Assembly (NCBI RefSeq): GCF_000715075.1
Contig: NC_134084.1
Location: 188,501 to 252,500 of the forward strand
Reading direction: 5' to 3'
Source: Nicotiana tabacum
Taxonomy: Eukaryota; Streptophyta; Magnoliopsida; Solanales; Solanaceae
DNA: 64,000 nucleotides
Part shown: positions 39,528 to 51,591 of the stretch, piece after piece
Layout of the letters: each line of letters opens with the position of its first letter
Numbering within the stretch: position 1 is the first letter of the stretch
The notes under the pieces: model-generated
Databases searched by the model: none
Told to the model about the DNA's origin: nothing
Seen by the model: the letters and a program-made list of their open reading frames with translations, nothing else
Program-made: the position numbers and the translations under genes

Positions 39528-40935
39528 ATGATCAAATTATGTTTTTTGCTATTTTACGGCCATAAAACTGGAATTCCGCGTGAGTCCCAAATTATGTGTG
39601 CTATAGCCCACGCCTTCCGCCGTGGGCCCGGGACCCCGGACCCGGATCGCCTAAAATTTTTTCAGGACATCGAATACGGCCTAATGAACCATAGTCACTG
39701 CTCCGCCATGACCAAATAATGTTTTTTGGCATTTTACGGCCATGAAACTGCAAATCCGCGCGAGTCCCAAATTTTCGTATGCTATAGCCCACGCCTTCCT
39801 CTATGGGCCCGGGACCCGGACCCGAATCGCCTAAAATTTTTCCGGGACATGGAATACGGTCTAAGGAAATATATTAACCGCCCCTCCATGATCAAATTAT
39901 GTTTTTGGTATTTTACGGCCATAAAACTGGAATTCCGCCTTCCGCCGTGGGCCTGGGACCCCGGACCCGAATCGCCTAAAATTTTTCCAGGATGTCGAAT
40001 ATGGCCTATAGAAACATATTAACCGCCCCGCCATGATCAAATTATGTTTTTTGGTATTTTACGGCCATAAAACTGGAATTCCGCGTGAGTCCCAAATTTT
40101 CGTGTGCTATAGCCCACGCCTTCCGCCGTGGGCCCGGGACCCAGACCCGAATCGCCTAAAAATTTTCCGGGACATGGAATACGGTCTAAGGAAATATATT
40201 AACCGCCCCTCCATGATCAAATTATGTTTTTTTGGTATTTTACGGCCATTTAACTGGAATTCCGCGTGAGTCCCAAATTTTCGTGTGCTATAGCCCACGC
40301 CTTCCACCGTGGGCCCGGGACCCAGACCCGAATCGCCTAAAAATTTTCAAGGACATGGAATACAGTCTAAGGAAATATATTAACCGCCCCTCCATGACAA
40401 AATTATGTTTTTTGGCATTTTACGGCCATAAAACTGGAACTCCGCGCGAGTCCCAAATTTTCGTGTGCTATAGCCCACGCCTTCCGCCGTGGGCCCAGGA
40501 CCCCGGATCCGGATCGCCTAAAATTTTTCCGGGATGTCAAATACAGCTTAAGGAACCATATTCACCACCTCGCCATGACCAAATTACAGTTTTTGGCATT
40601 TTACGGCCATAAAACTGGAAATCCGCGCGAGTCCCAAATTTTCGTATGCTATAGCCCACGCCTTCCTCCGTGGGCCCGGGACCCGGACCCGAATCGCCTA
40701 AAATTTTTCCGGGACATGGAATACGGTCTAAGGAAATATATTAACCGCCCATCCATGATCAACTTATGTTTTTTGGCATTTTACGGCCATAAAATTGGAA
40801 TTCCGCGCGAGACCCAAATTTTCGTGTGCTATAGCCCTCGCCTTCCGCCGTGGGCCCGGGACCCCGGACCCGAATCGCCTAAAATTTTTCCAGGATGTCT
40901 AATATGGCCTATAGACACATATTAACCGCCCCGCC
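39528..40935 (+). repeat. Domain D 8-mer with intact s monomer (1,408 bp)
   Basis: Eight monomers including one 35-bp-deleted monomer but with a full-length s monomer, so it is 15 bp longer than the three units that follow. It has CTGCAAATCC near 39749, shared with 48954, and CAAGGACATGG near 40349 where the next three units have CAGGGACATGG. Confidence 0.85.
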
Positions 40936-43900
40936 ATTTTGATATTTTACGGCCATAAAACTGGAATTCCGCGTGAGTCCCAAATTATGTGTGCTATAGC
41001 CCACGCCTTCCGCCGTGGGCCCGGGACCCCGGACCCGGATCGCCTAAAATTTTTTCAGGACATCGAATACGGCCTAATGAACCATAGTCACTGCTCCGCC
41101 ATGACCAAATAATGTTTTTTGGCATTTTACGGCCATGAAACTGGAAATCCGCGCGAGTCCCAAATTTTCGTATGCTATAGCCCACGCCTTCCTCTATGGG
41201 CCCGGGACCCGGACCCGAATCGCCTAAAATTTTTCCGGGACATGGAATACGGTCTAAGGAAATATATTAACCGCCCCTCCATGATCAAATTATGTTTTTG
41301 GTATTTTACGGCCATAAAACTGGAATTCCGCCTTCCGCCGTGGGCCTGGGACCCCGGACCCGAATCGCCTAAAATTTTTCCAGGATGTCGAATATGGCCT
41401 ATAGAAACATATTAACCGCCCCGCCATGATCAAATTATGTTTTTTGGTATTTTACGGCCATAAAACTGGAATTCCGCGTGAGTCCCAAATTTTCGTGTGC
41501 TATAGCCCACGCCTTCCGCCGTGGGCCCGGGACCTAGACCCGAATCGCCTAAAAATTTTCCGGGACATGGAATACGGTCTAAGGAAATATATTAACCGCC
41601 CCTCCATGATCAAATTATGTTTTTTTGGTATTTTACGGCCATTTAACTGGAATTCCGCGTGAGTCCCAAATTTTCGTGTGCTATAGCCCACGCCTTCCAC
41701 CGTGGGCCCGGGACCCAGACCCGAATCGCCTAAAAATTTTCAGGGACATGGAATACAGTCTAAGGAAATATATTAACCGCCCCTCCATGACAAAATTATG
41801 TTTTTTGGCATTTTACGGCCATAAAACTGGAACTCCGCGCGAGTCCCAAATTTTCGTGTGCTATAGCCCACGCCTTCCGCCGTGGGCCCAGGACCCCGGA
41901 TCCGGATCGCCTAAAATTTTTCCGGGATGTCAAATACAGCTTAAGGAACCATATTCACCACCTCGCCATGACCAAATTACAGTTTTTGGCATTTTACGGC
42001 CATAAAACTGGAAATCCGCGCGAGTCCCAAATTTTCGTATGCTATAGCCCACGCCTTCCTCCGTGGGCCCGGGACCCGGACCCGAATCGCCTAAAATTTT
42101 TCCGGGACATGGAATACGGTCTAAGGAAATATATTAACCGCCCATCCATGATCAACTTATGTTTTTTGGCATTTTACGGCCATAAAATTGGAATTCCGCG
42201 CGAGACCCAAATTTTCGTGTGCTATAGCCCTCGCCTTCCGCCGTGGGCCCGGGACCCCGGACCCGAATCGCCTAAAATTTTTCCAGGATGTCTAATATGG
42301 CCTATAGACACATATTAACCGCCCCGCCATTTTGATATTTTACGGCCATAAAACTGGAATTCCGCGTGAGTCCCAAATTATGTGTGCTATAGCCCACGCC
42401 TTCCGCCGTGGGCCCGGGACCCCGGACCCGGATCGCCTAAAATTTTTTCAGGACATCGAATACGGCCTAATGAACCATAGTCACTGCTCCGCCATGACCA
42501 AATAATGTTTTTTGGCATTTTACGGCCATGAAACTGGAAATCCGCGCGAGTCCCAAATTTTCGTATGCTATAGCCCACGCCTTCCTCTATGGGCCCGGGA
42601 CCCGGACCCGAATCGCCTAAAATTTTTCCGGGACATGGAATACGGTCTAAGGAAATATATTAACCGCCCCTCCATGATCAAATTATGTTTTTGGTATTTT
42701 ACGGCCATAAAACTGGAATTCCGCCTTCCGCCGTGGGCCTGGGACCCCGGACCCGAATCGCCTAAAATTTTTCCAGGATGTCGAATATGGCCTATAGAAA
42801 CATATTAACCGCCCCGCCATGATCAAATTATGTTTTTTGGTATTTTACGGCCATAAAACTGGAATTCCGCGTGAGTCCCAAATTTTCGTGTGCTATAGCC
42901 CACGCCTTCCGCCGTGGGCCCGGGACCTAGACCCGAATCGCCTAAAAATTTTCCGGGACATGGAATACGGTCTAAGGAAATATATTAACCGCCCCTCCAT
43001 GATCAAATTATGTTTTTTTGGTATTTTACGGCCATTTAACTGGAATTCCGCGTGAGTCCCAAATTTTCGTGTGCTATAGCCCACGCCTTCCACCGTGGGC
43101 CCGGGACCCAGACCCGAATCGCCTAAAAATTTTCAGGGACATGGAATACAGTCTAAGGAAATATATTAACCGCCCCTCCATGACAAAATTATGTTTTTTG
43201 GCATTTTACGGCCATAAAACTGGAACTCCGCGCGAGTCCCAAATTTTCGTGTGCTATAGCCCACGCCTTCCGCCGTGGGCCCAGGACCCCGGATCCGGAT
43301 CGCCTAAAATTTTTCCGGGATGTCAAATACAGCTTAAGGAACCATATTCACCACCTCGCCATGACCAAATTACAGTTTTTGGCATTTTACGGCCATAAAA
43401 CTGGAAATCCGCGCGAGTCCCAAATTTTCGTATGCTATAGCCCACGCCTTCCTCCGTGGGCCCGGGACCCGGACCCGAATCGCCTAAAATTTTTCCGGGA
43501 CATGGAATACGGTCTAAGGAAATATATTAACCGCCCATCCATGATCAACTTATGTTTTTTGGCATTTTACGGCCATAAAATTGGAATTCCGCGCGAGACC
43601 CAAATTTTCGTGTGCTATAGCCCTCGCCTTCCGCCGTGGGCCCGGGACCCCGGACCCGAATCGCCTAAAATTTTTCCAGGATGTCTAATATGGCCTATAG
43701 ACACATATTAACCGCCCCGCCATTTTGATATTTTACGGCCATAAAACTGGAATTCCGCGTGAGTCCCAAATTATGTGTGCTATAGCCCACGCCTTCCGCC
43801 GTGGGCCCGGGACCCCGGACCCGGATCGCCTAAAATTTTTTCAGGACATCGAATACGGCCTAATGAACCATAGTCACTGCTCCGCCATGACCAAATAATG

Positions 43901-45114
43901 TTTTTTGGCATTTTACGGCCATGAAACTGGAAATCCGCGCGAGTCCCAAATTTTCGTATGCTATAGCCCACGCCTTCCTCTATGGGCCCGGGACCCGGAC
44001 CCGAATCGCCTAAAATTTTTCCGGGACATGGAATACGGTCTAAGGAAATATATTAACCGCCCCTCCATGATCAAATTATGTTTTTGGTATTTTACGGCCA
44101 TAAAACTGGAATTCCGCCTTCCGCCGTGGGCCTGGGACCCCGGACCCGAATCGCCTAAAATTTTTCCAGGATGTCGAATATGGCCTATAGAAACATATTA
44201 ACCGCCCCGCCATGATCAAATTATGTTTTTTGGTATTTTACGGCCATAAAACTGGAATTCCGCGTGAGTCCCAAATTTTCGTGTGCTATAGCCCACGCCT
44301 TCCGCCGTGGGCCCGGGACCTAGACCCGAATCGCCTAAAAATTTTCCGGGACATGGAATACGGTCTAAGGAAATATATTAACCGCCCCTCCATGATCAAA
44401 TTATGTTTTTTTGGTATTTTACGGCCATTTAACTGGAATTCCGCGTGAGTCCCAAATTTTCGTGTGCTATAGCCCACGCCTTCCACCGTGGGCCCGGGAC
44501 CCAGACCCGAATCGCCTAAAAATTTTCAGGGACATGGAATACAGTCTAAGGAAATATATTAACCGCCCCTCCATGACAAAATTATGTTTTTTGGCATTTT
44601 ACGGCCATAAAACTGGAACTCCGCGCGAGTCCCAAATTTTCGTGTGCTATAGCCCACGCCTTCCGCCGTGGGCCCAGGACCCCGGATCCGGATCGCCTAA
44701 AATTTTTCCGGGATGTCAAATACAGCTTAAGGAACCATATTCACCACCTCGCCATGACCAAATTACAGTTTTTGGCATTTTACGGCAATAAAACTGGAAA
44801 TCCGCGCGAGTCCCAAATTTTTGTATGCTATAGCCCACGCCTTCCTCCGTGGGCCCGGGACCCGGACCCGAATCGCCTAAAATTTTTCCGGGACATGGAA
44901 TACGGTCTAAGGAAATATATTAACCGCCCATCCATGATCAACTTATGTTTTTTGGCATTTTACGGCCATAAAATTGGAATTCCGCGCGAGTCCCAAATTT
45001 TCGTGTGCTATAGCCCTCGCCTTCCGCCGTGGGCCCGGGACCCCGGACCCGAATCGCCTAAAATTTTTCCAGGACGTCGAATATGGCCTATAGACACATA
45101 TTAACCGCCCCGCC
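40936..45114 (+). repeat. Domain D 8-mer HOR, three tandem copies of 1,393 bp
   Basis: Units start at 40936, 42329 and 43722. Private variants recur at exact 1,393-bp steps, for example GGGACCTAGACCC (about 41531, 42924, 44317) and CATTTAACTGG (41641, 43034, 44427; also 40248). GCGAGACCC occurs at 40808, 42201 and 43594. The first two units look identical where I compared them; the third differs near its end (GGCAATAAAAC near 44784, then the 6-mer-like GACGTCGAATATGG). Each unit holds a patch of E-like sequence absent from the 6-mers. Confidence 0.9.
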
Positions 45115-48100
45115 ATTTTGATATTTTACGGCCATAAAACTGGAATTCCGCGTGAGTCCCAAATTATGTGTGCTATAGCCCACGCCTTCCGCCGTGGGCC
45201 CGGGACCCCGGACCCGGATCGCCTAAAATTTTTTCAGGACATCGAATACGGCCTAATGAACAATAGTCACTGCTCCGCCATGACCAAATAATGTTTTTTG
45301 GCATTTTACGGCCATGAAACTGGAAATCCGCGCGAGTCCCAAATTTTCGTATGCTATAGCCCACGCCTTCCTCTATGGGCCCGGGACCCGGACCCGAATC
45401 GCCTAAAATTTTTCCGGGACATGGAATACGGTCTAAGGAAATATATTAACCGCCCCTCCATGATCAAATTATGTTTTTGGTATTTTACGGCCATAAAACT
45501 GGAATTCCGCCTTCCGCCGTGGGCCTGGGACCCCGGACCCGAATCGCCTAAAATTTTTCCAGGATGTCGAATATGGCCTATAGAAACATATTAACCGCCC
45601 CGCCATGATCAAATTATGTTTTTTGGTATTTTACGGCCATAAAACTGGAATTCCGCGTGAGTCCCAAATTTTCGTGTGCTATAGCCCACACCTTCCGCCG
45701 TGGGCCCGGGACCCAGACCCGAATCGCCTAAAAATTTTCCGGGACATGGAATACGGTCTAAGGAAATATATTAACCGCCCCTCCATGATCAAATTATGTT
45801 TTTTGGTATTTTACGGCCATAAAACTGGAATTCCGCGTGAGTCCCAAATTTTCGTGTGCTATAGCCCACGCCTTCCTCCGTGGGCCCGGGACCCGGATCC
45901 GAATCGCCTAAAAATTTTCCGGGACATGGAATACGGTCTAAGGAAATATATTAACCGCCCCTCCATGATCAACTTATGTTTTTTGGCATTTTACGGCCAT
46001 AAAATTGGAATTCCGCGCGAGTCCCAAATTTTCGTGTGCTATAGCCCTCGCCTTCCGCCGTGGGCCCGGGACCCCGGACCCGAATCGCCTAAAATTTTTC
46101 CAGGACGTCGAATATGGCCTATAGACACATATTAACCGCCCCGCCATTTTGATATTTTACGGCCATAAAACTGGAATTCCGCGTGAGTCCCAAATTATGT
46201 GTGCTATAGCCCACGCCTTCCGCCGTGGGCCCGGGACCCCGGACCCGGATCGCCTAAAATTTTTTCAGGACATCGAATACGGCCTAATGAACCATAGTCA
46301 CTGCTCCGCCATGACCAAATAATGTTTTTTGGCATTTTACGGCCATGAAACTGGAAATCCGCGCGAGTCCCAAATTTTCGTATGCTATAGCCCACGCCTT
46401 CCTCTATGGGCCCGGGACCCGGACCCGAATCGCCTAAAATTTTTCCGGGACATGGAATACGGTCTAAGGAAATATATTAACCGCCCCTCCATGATCAAAT
46501 TATGTTTTTGGTATTTTACGGCCATAAAACTGGAATTCCGCCTTCCGCCGTGGGCCTGGGACCCCGGACCCGAATCGCCTAAAATTTTTCCAGAATGTCG
46601 AATATGGCCTATAGAAACATATTAACCGCCCCGCCATGATCAAATTATGTTTTTTGGTATTTTACGGCCATAAAACTGGAATTCCGCGTGAGTCCCAAAT
46701 TTTCGTGTGCTATAGCCCACGCCTTCCGCCGTGGGCCCGGGACCCAGACCCGAATCGCCTAAAAATTTTCCGGGACATGGAATACGGTCTAAGGAAATAT
46801 ATTAACCGCCCCTCAATGATCAAATTATGTTTTTTGGTATTTTACGGCCATAAAACTGGAATTCCGCGTGAGTCCCAAATTTTCGTGTGCTATAGCCCAC
46901 GCCTTCCTCCGTGGGCCCGGGACCCGGATCCGAATCGCCTAAAATTTTTCCGGGACATGGAATACGGTCTAAGGAAATATATTAACCGCCCATCCATGAT
47001 CAACTTATGTTTTTTGGCATTTTACGGCCATAAAATTGGAATTCCGCGCGAGTCCCAAATTTTCGTGTGCTATAGCCCTCGCCTTCCGCCGTGGGCCCGG
47101 GACCCCGGACCCGAATCGCCTAAAATTTTTCCAGGACGTCGAATATGGCCTATAGACACATATTAACCGCCCCGCCATTTTGATATTTTACGGCCATAAA
47201 ACTGGAATTCCGCGTGAGTCCCAAATTATGTGTGCTATAGCCCACGCCTTCCGCCGTGGGCCCGGGACCCCGGACCCGGATCGCCTAAAATTTTTTCAGG
47301 ACATCGAATACGGCCTAATGAACCATAGTCACTGCTCCGCCATGACCAAATAATGTTTTTTGGCATTTTACGGCCATGAAACTGGAAATCCGCGCGAGTC
47401 CCAAATTTTCGTATGCTATAGCCCACGCCTTCCTCTATGGGCCCGGGACCCGGACCCGAATCGCCTAAAATTTTTCCGGGACATGGAATACGGTCTAAGG
47501 AAATATATTAACCGCCCCTCCATGATCAAATTATGTTTTTGGTATTTTACGGCCATAAAACTGGAATTCCGCCTTCCGCCGTGGGCCTGGGACCCCGGAC
47601 CCGAATCGCCTAAAATTTTTCCAGGATGTCGAATATGGCCTATAGAAACATATTAACCGCCCCGCCATGATCAAATTATGTTTTTTGGTATTTTACGGCC
47701 ATAAAACTGGAATTCCGCGTGAGTCCCAAATTTTCGTGTGCTATAGCCCACGCCTTCCGCCGTCGGCCCGGGACCCAGACCCGAATCGCCTAAAAATTTT
47801 CCGGGACATGGAATACGGTCTAAGGAAATATATTAACCGCCCCTCCATGATCAAATTATGTTTTTTGGTATTTTACGGCCATAAAACTGGAATTCCGCGT
47901 GAGTCCCAAATTTTCGTGTGCTATAACCCACGCCTTCCTCCGTGGGCCCGGGACCCGGATCCGAATCGCCTAAAATTTTTCCGGGACATGGAATACAGTC
48001 TGAGGAAATATATTAACCGCCCCTCCATGATCAACTTATGTTTTTTGGCATTTTACGGCCATAAAATTGGAATTCCGCGCGAGTCCCAAATTTTCGTGTG

Positions 48101-48207
48101 CTATAGCCCTCGCCTTCCGCCGTGGGCCCGGGACCCCGGACCCGAATCGCCTAAAATTTTTCCAGGACATCGAATATGGCCTATAGACACATATTAACCG
48201 CCCCGCC
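45115..48207 (+). repeat. Domain D 6-mer HOR, three tandem copies of 1,031 bp
   Basis: Units start at 45115, 46146 and 47177. Each contains a 15-bp-deleted s monomer, a t monomer, a 35-bp-deleted monomer and three further monomers. The two middle monomers with E-like sequence seen in the 8-mer are missing. Small private changes (CCACACCTTCC near 45687, CCTCAATGATC near 46813, CCGTCGGCCCG near 47760) separate the copies. Confidence 0.9.
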
Positions 48208-48748
48208 ATGATCAAATTATGTTTTTTGATATTTTACGGCCATAAAACTGGAATTCCGTGTGAGTCCCAAATTATGTGTGCTATTGCCCACGCCTTCCGC
48301 CGTGGGCCCGTGACCCCGGACCCGGATCGCCTAAAAGTTTTCCATGACATCGAATACGGCCTAATGAACCATAGTCACTGCTCCGCCATGACCAAATAAT
48401 GTTTTTTGGCATTTTACGGCCATGAAACTGGAAATCCGCGCGAGTCCCAAATTTTCGTATGCTATAGCCCACGCCTTCCTCCGTGGGCACGGGACCCGGA
48501 CCCGAATCGCCTAAAATTTTTCCGTGACATGGAATACGGTCTAAGGAAATATATTAACCGCCCCTCCATGATCAAATTATGTTTTTGGCATTTTACTTCC
48601 ATAAAATTGGAATTCCGCGCGAGTCCCAAATTTTCGTGTGTTATAGCCCACGCCTTCCGCCGTGGGCCCGGGACCCCGGACCCGAATCGCCTAAAATTTT
48701 TCCAGGACATCGAATAATGGCCTATAGACACATATTAACCGCCCCGCC
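48208..48748 (+). repeat. Domain D 3-mer (541 bp), right copy
   Basis: Intact-s 3-mer equivalent to 38987-39527, sharing GTGGGCACGGGACC and ATTTTACTTCC. It ends in GAATAATGGCC and is followed by a 15-bp-deleted s monomer, while the left copy ends in GAATAAGGCC and is followed by an intact s. The difference marks an exchange point close to 48,715. Confidence 0.85.
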
Positions 48749-49455
48749 ATTTTGATATTTTACGGCCATAAAACTGGAATTCCGCGTGAGTCCCAAATTA
48801 TGTGTGCTATAGCCCACGCCTTCCGCCGTGGGCCCGGGACCCCGGACCCGGATCGCCTAAAATTTTTTCAGGACATCGAATACGGCCTAATGAACCATAG
48901 TCACTGCTCCGCCATGACCAAATAATGTTTTTTGGCATTTTACGGCCATGAAACTGCAAATCCGCGCGAGTCCCAAATTTTCGTATGCTATAGCCCACGC
49001 CTTCCTCTATGGGCCCGGGACCCGGACCCGAATCGCCTAAAATTTTTCCGGGACATGGAATACGGTCTAAGGAAATATATTAACCGCCCCTCCATGATCA
49101 AATTATGTTTTTGGTATTTTACGGCCATAAAACTGGAATTCCGCCTTCCGCCGTGGGCCTGGGACCCCGGACCCGAATCGCCTAAAATTTTTCCAGGATG
49201 TCGAATATGGCCTATAGAAACATATTAACCGCCCCGCCATGATCAAATTATGTTTTTTGGTATTTTACGGCCATAAAACTGGAATTCCGCGTGAGTCCCA
49301 AATTTTCGTGTGCTATAGCCCACGCCTTCCGCCGTGGGCCCGGGACCCAGACCCGAATCGCCTAAAAATTTTCCGGGACATGGAATACGGTCTAAGGAAA
49401 TATATTAACCGCCCCTCCATGATCAAATTATGTTTTTTTGGTATTTTACGGCCAT
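48749..49455 (+). repeat. Last partial domain D unit before domain E
   Basis: The unit has the deleted s monomer (48749), the t monomer with CTGCAAATCC (48954) and the 35-bp-deleted monomer (junction about 49,143). Two more monomers then lead to CATTTCACTGG (49455), one base away from CATTTAACTGG in the 8-mers. From here on the sequence is domain E type. Confidence 0.8.
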
Positions 49456-49493
49456 TTCACTGGAATTCCGCGTGAGTCCCAAATTTTCGTGTG

Positions 49494-50640
49494 CTATAAC
49501 CCACGCCTTCCGCCGTGGGCCCGGGACCCCGGACCCGGATCGCCTAAAATTTTTCCGGGATGTCGAATATGGCCTAAGGAACCATATTCACCGCCCCTCC
49601 ATGACCAAATTACATTTTTTGGCATTTTACGGTCATAAAGCTGGAAATCCGCGCGAGTCCCAAATTTTCGTGTGCTATAGCCCACGCCTTCCGCCGTGGG
49701 CCCGGGACCCCGGACCCGGATCGCCTAAAATTTTTCCGGGACATCGAATACGGCCTAAGGAACCATAGTCACCGCTTCTCCATGACCAAATTATGTATTT
49801 TGGCATTTTACGGCCATAAAACTGGAAATCCGCGCGAGTCCCAAATTTTCGTGTGCTATAGCCCACGCCTTCCGCCGTGGGCCCGGGACCCCGGATCCGG
49901 ATCGCCTAAAATTGTTCCAGGACGTCAAATACGGCCTAAGGAACCATAGTCACCGCTCCGCCATGACAAAATTATGTTTTTTGGCATTTATCGGCCATAA
50001 AACTGGAAATCCGCGCGAGTACCAAATTTTCGTGTGCTATAGCCCACGCCTTCCGCCGTGGGCCCGGGACCCCGGATCCGGATCGCCTAAAATTTTTCCG
50101 AGATGTCGAATATGGCCTAAGGAACCATATTCACCGCCCCTCCATGACCAAATTACATTTTTTGGCATTTTACGGTCATAAAGCTGGAAATCCGCGCGAG
50201 TCCCAAATTTTCGTGTGCTATAGCCCACGCCTTCCGCCGTGGGCCCGGGACCCCGGACCCGGATCGCCTAAAATTTTTCCGGGACATCGAATACGGCCTA
50301 AGGAACCATAGTCACCGCTTCTCCATGACCAAATTATGTATTTTGGCATTTTACGGCCATAAAACTGGAAATCCGCGCGAGTCCCAAATTTTCGTGTGCT
50401 ATAGCCCACGCCTTCCGCCGTGGGCCCGGGACCCCGGATCCGGATCGCCTAAAATTTTTCCGGGACGTCAAATAAGGCCTAAGGAACCATAGTCACCGCT
50501 CCGCCATGACAAAATTATGTTTTTTGGCATTTATCGGCCATAAAACTGGAAATCCGCGCGAGTACCAAATTTTCGTGTGCTATAGCCCACGCCTTCCGCC
50601 GTGGGCCCGGGACCCTGGTGCCGGATCGCCTAAAATTTTT
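49494..50640 (+). repeat. Domain E trimer (543 bp), two tandem copies
   Basis: Landmarks repeat with a 543-bp shift: ACGGTCATAAAGCTGG (49629 and 50172), AAATTATGTATTTTGG (49786 and 50329), TGACAAAATTATG (49964 and 50507) and ATTTATCGGCC with GAGTACCAAATT. After about 50,610 the next copy departs (GACCCTGGTGCCGG). Confidence 0.75.
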
Positions 50641-51410
50641 CCGGAATGTCGAATATGCCCTAAGGAACCATATTCACCGCCCCTCCATGACCAAATTACA
50701 TTTTTTGGCATTTTACGGCCATAAAACTGGAATTCCGCGCGAGTCCCAAATATTTGTGTGCTATAGCCCACGCCTTCCGCCGTGGGCCCGGGACCCCGTA
50801 TCCGGATCGCCTAAAATTATTACGGGACGTCAAATACGGCCTATGGAACCATATTCACCGCCCTTCCATGATCAAATTATGTTTTTTGGCATTTTACAGC
50901 CATAAAACTAGAATTCTGCGCGAGTCCTAAATTTTCATGTGCTATAACCCACGCCTTCCGTCGTGGGCCCGGGACCCCGGACCCGGATCGCCTAAAATTT
51001 TTCCGGGACGTCGAATATGGCCTAAGGAACCATAGTCACTGCTCCTCCATGACCAAATTACATTTTTTGACATTTTACGGCCATAAAACTGGAATTCCGC
51101 GCGAGTCCCAAATTTTCGTGTGCTATAGCCCACGCCTTCCGCCGTGGGCCCGGGACCCCGGAACCGAATCGCCTAAAATATTTTCGGGACGTGGAATACG
51201 GCCTAAGGAACCATAGTCACCGTCCTCCATGACCAAATTATGTTTTTTGGCATTTTACGGCCATAAAACTGGAATTTCGCGCGGGTCCCAAATTTTTGTG
51301 TGCTATAGCCCATGCCTTCCGCCGTGGGCCCAGGACCCCGGACCCGGATCGCCTAAAATTTTTCCGGGACGTCGAATACGGCCTAAGGAACCATAGTCAC
51401 CGCTCCTCCA

Positions 51411-51591
51411 TGACCAAATTATGTTTTTTGGCATTTTACGGCCATAAAACTGGAAATCCGCGCGAGTCCCAAATTTTCGTGTGCTATAGCCCACGCCTTC
51501 CGCCGTGGGCCCGGAACCCCGGACCCGGATCGCCTAAAATTTTTCCGGGACGTCGAATACGGCCTAAGGAACCATAGTCACCGCTCCTCCT
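51411..51591 (+). repeat. Representative 181-bp monomer (domain E type)
   Basis: This copy begins at TGACCAAATT and is 181 bp long. By hand count a closely matching consensus has 97 G+C of 181 (about 54%) with 41 G, 56 C and 17 CpG, an observed/expected CpG near 1.3. Positions 1-70 are A/T rich (28 of 70 GC) with A or T runs near 6-10, 13-18, 24-27, 36-39 and 61-67. Positions 81-120 form a GC core (32 of 40 GC) containing GGGCCC, CCCGGG and short direct repeats of GGACCC. A second A/T tract lies near 125-133, followed by GACGTC or its transition variants. This particular copy ends in CTCCTCCTAG where most copies have CTCCTCCATG. Confidence 0.9.
51489..51510. other. Dyad symmetry in the monomer core (representative copy)
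   Basis: GCCCACG at 51489-51495 is the exact reverse complement of CGTGGGC at 51504-51510, separated by the 8-nt loop CCTTCCGC. The same 7-bp arms occur in most monomers of all five domains; loop variants CCTTCCTC and CCTTCCGT keep the arms intact. The arm is broken in some domain B and D monomers (TATGGGC or TGTGGGC on the right side; CCCTCG on the left) and is removed by the recurrent 35-bp deletion. Such dyads in satellites are proposed to form cruciform or other non-B DNA; a role here is inference. Confidence 0.75.

Larger units (their letters stand above)
36874..49455 (+). repeat. Domain D: 6-mer and 8-mer HOR tracts with deletion-marked monomers
   Basis: Using the s-type monomer as the start, units begin at 36874, 37956, 38987, 39528, 40936, 42329, 43722, 45115, 46146, 47177, 48208 and 48749. 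Lengths are 1,082, 1,031, 541, 1,408, 1,393 (three times), 1,031 (three times), 541 and a partial last unit. The order inside units begins s, t, truncated monomer, as in the first part of domain B. Most s monomers lack 15 bp and most third monomers lack 35 bp, which accounts for 1,393 and 1,031 as 8- and 6-monomer units. Confidence 0.88.

Noticed and set aside
13143..49455. CRISPR-like array
   Set aside because: The repeat unit is 180 bp with no short repeat/unique spacer alternation; all parts of the unit are conserved.
51411..51591. Origin of the monomer from a 60-bp trimer
   Set aside because: CAAATT, CAAATTTT and TAAAATTTTT lie at roughly 55-65 bp spacing, but the sequence between them does not align convincingly.
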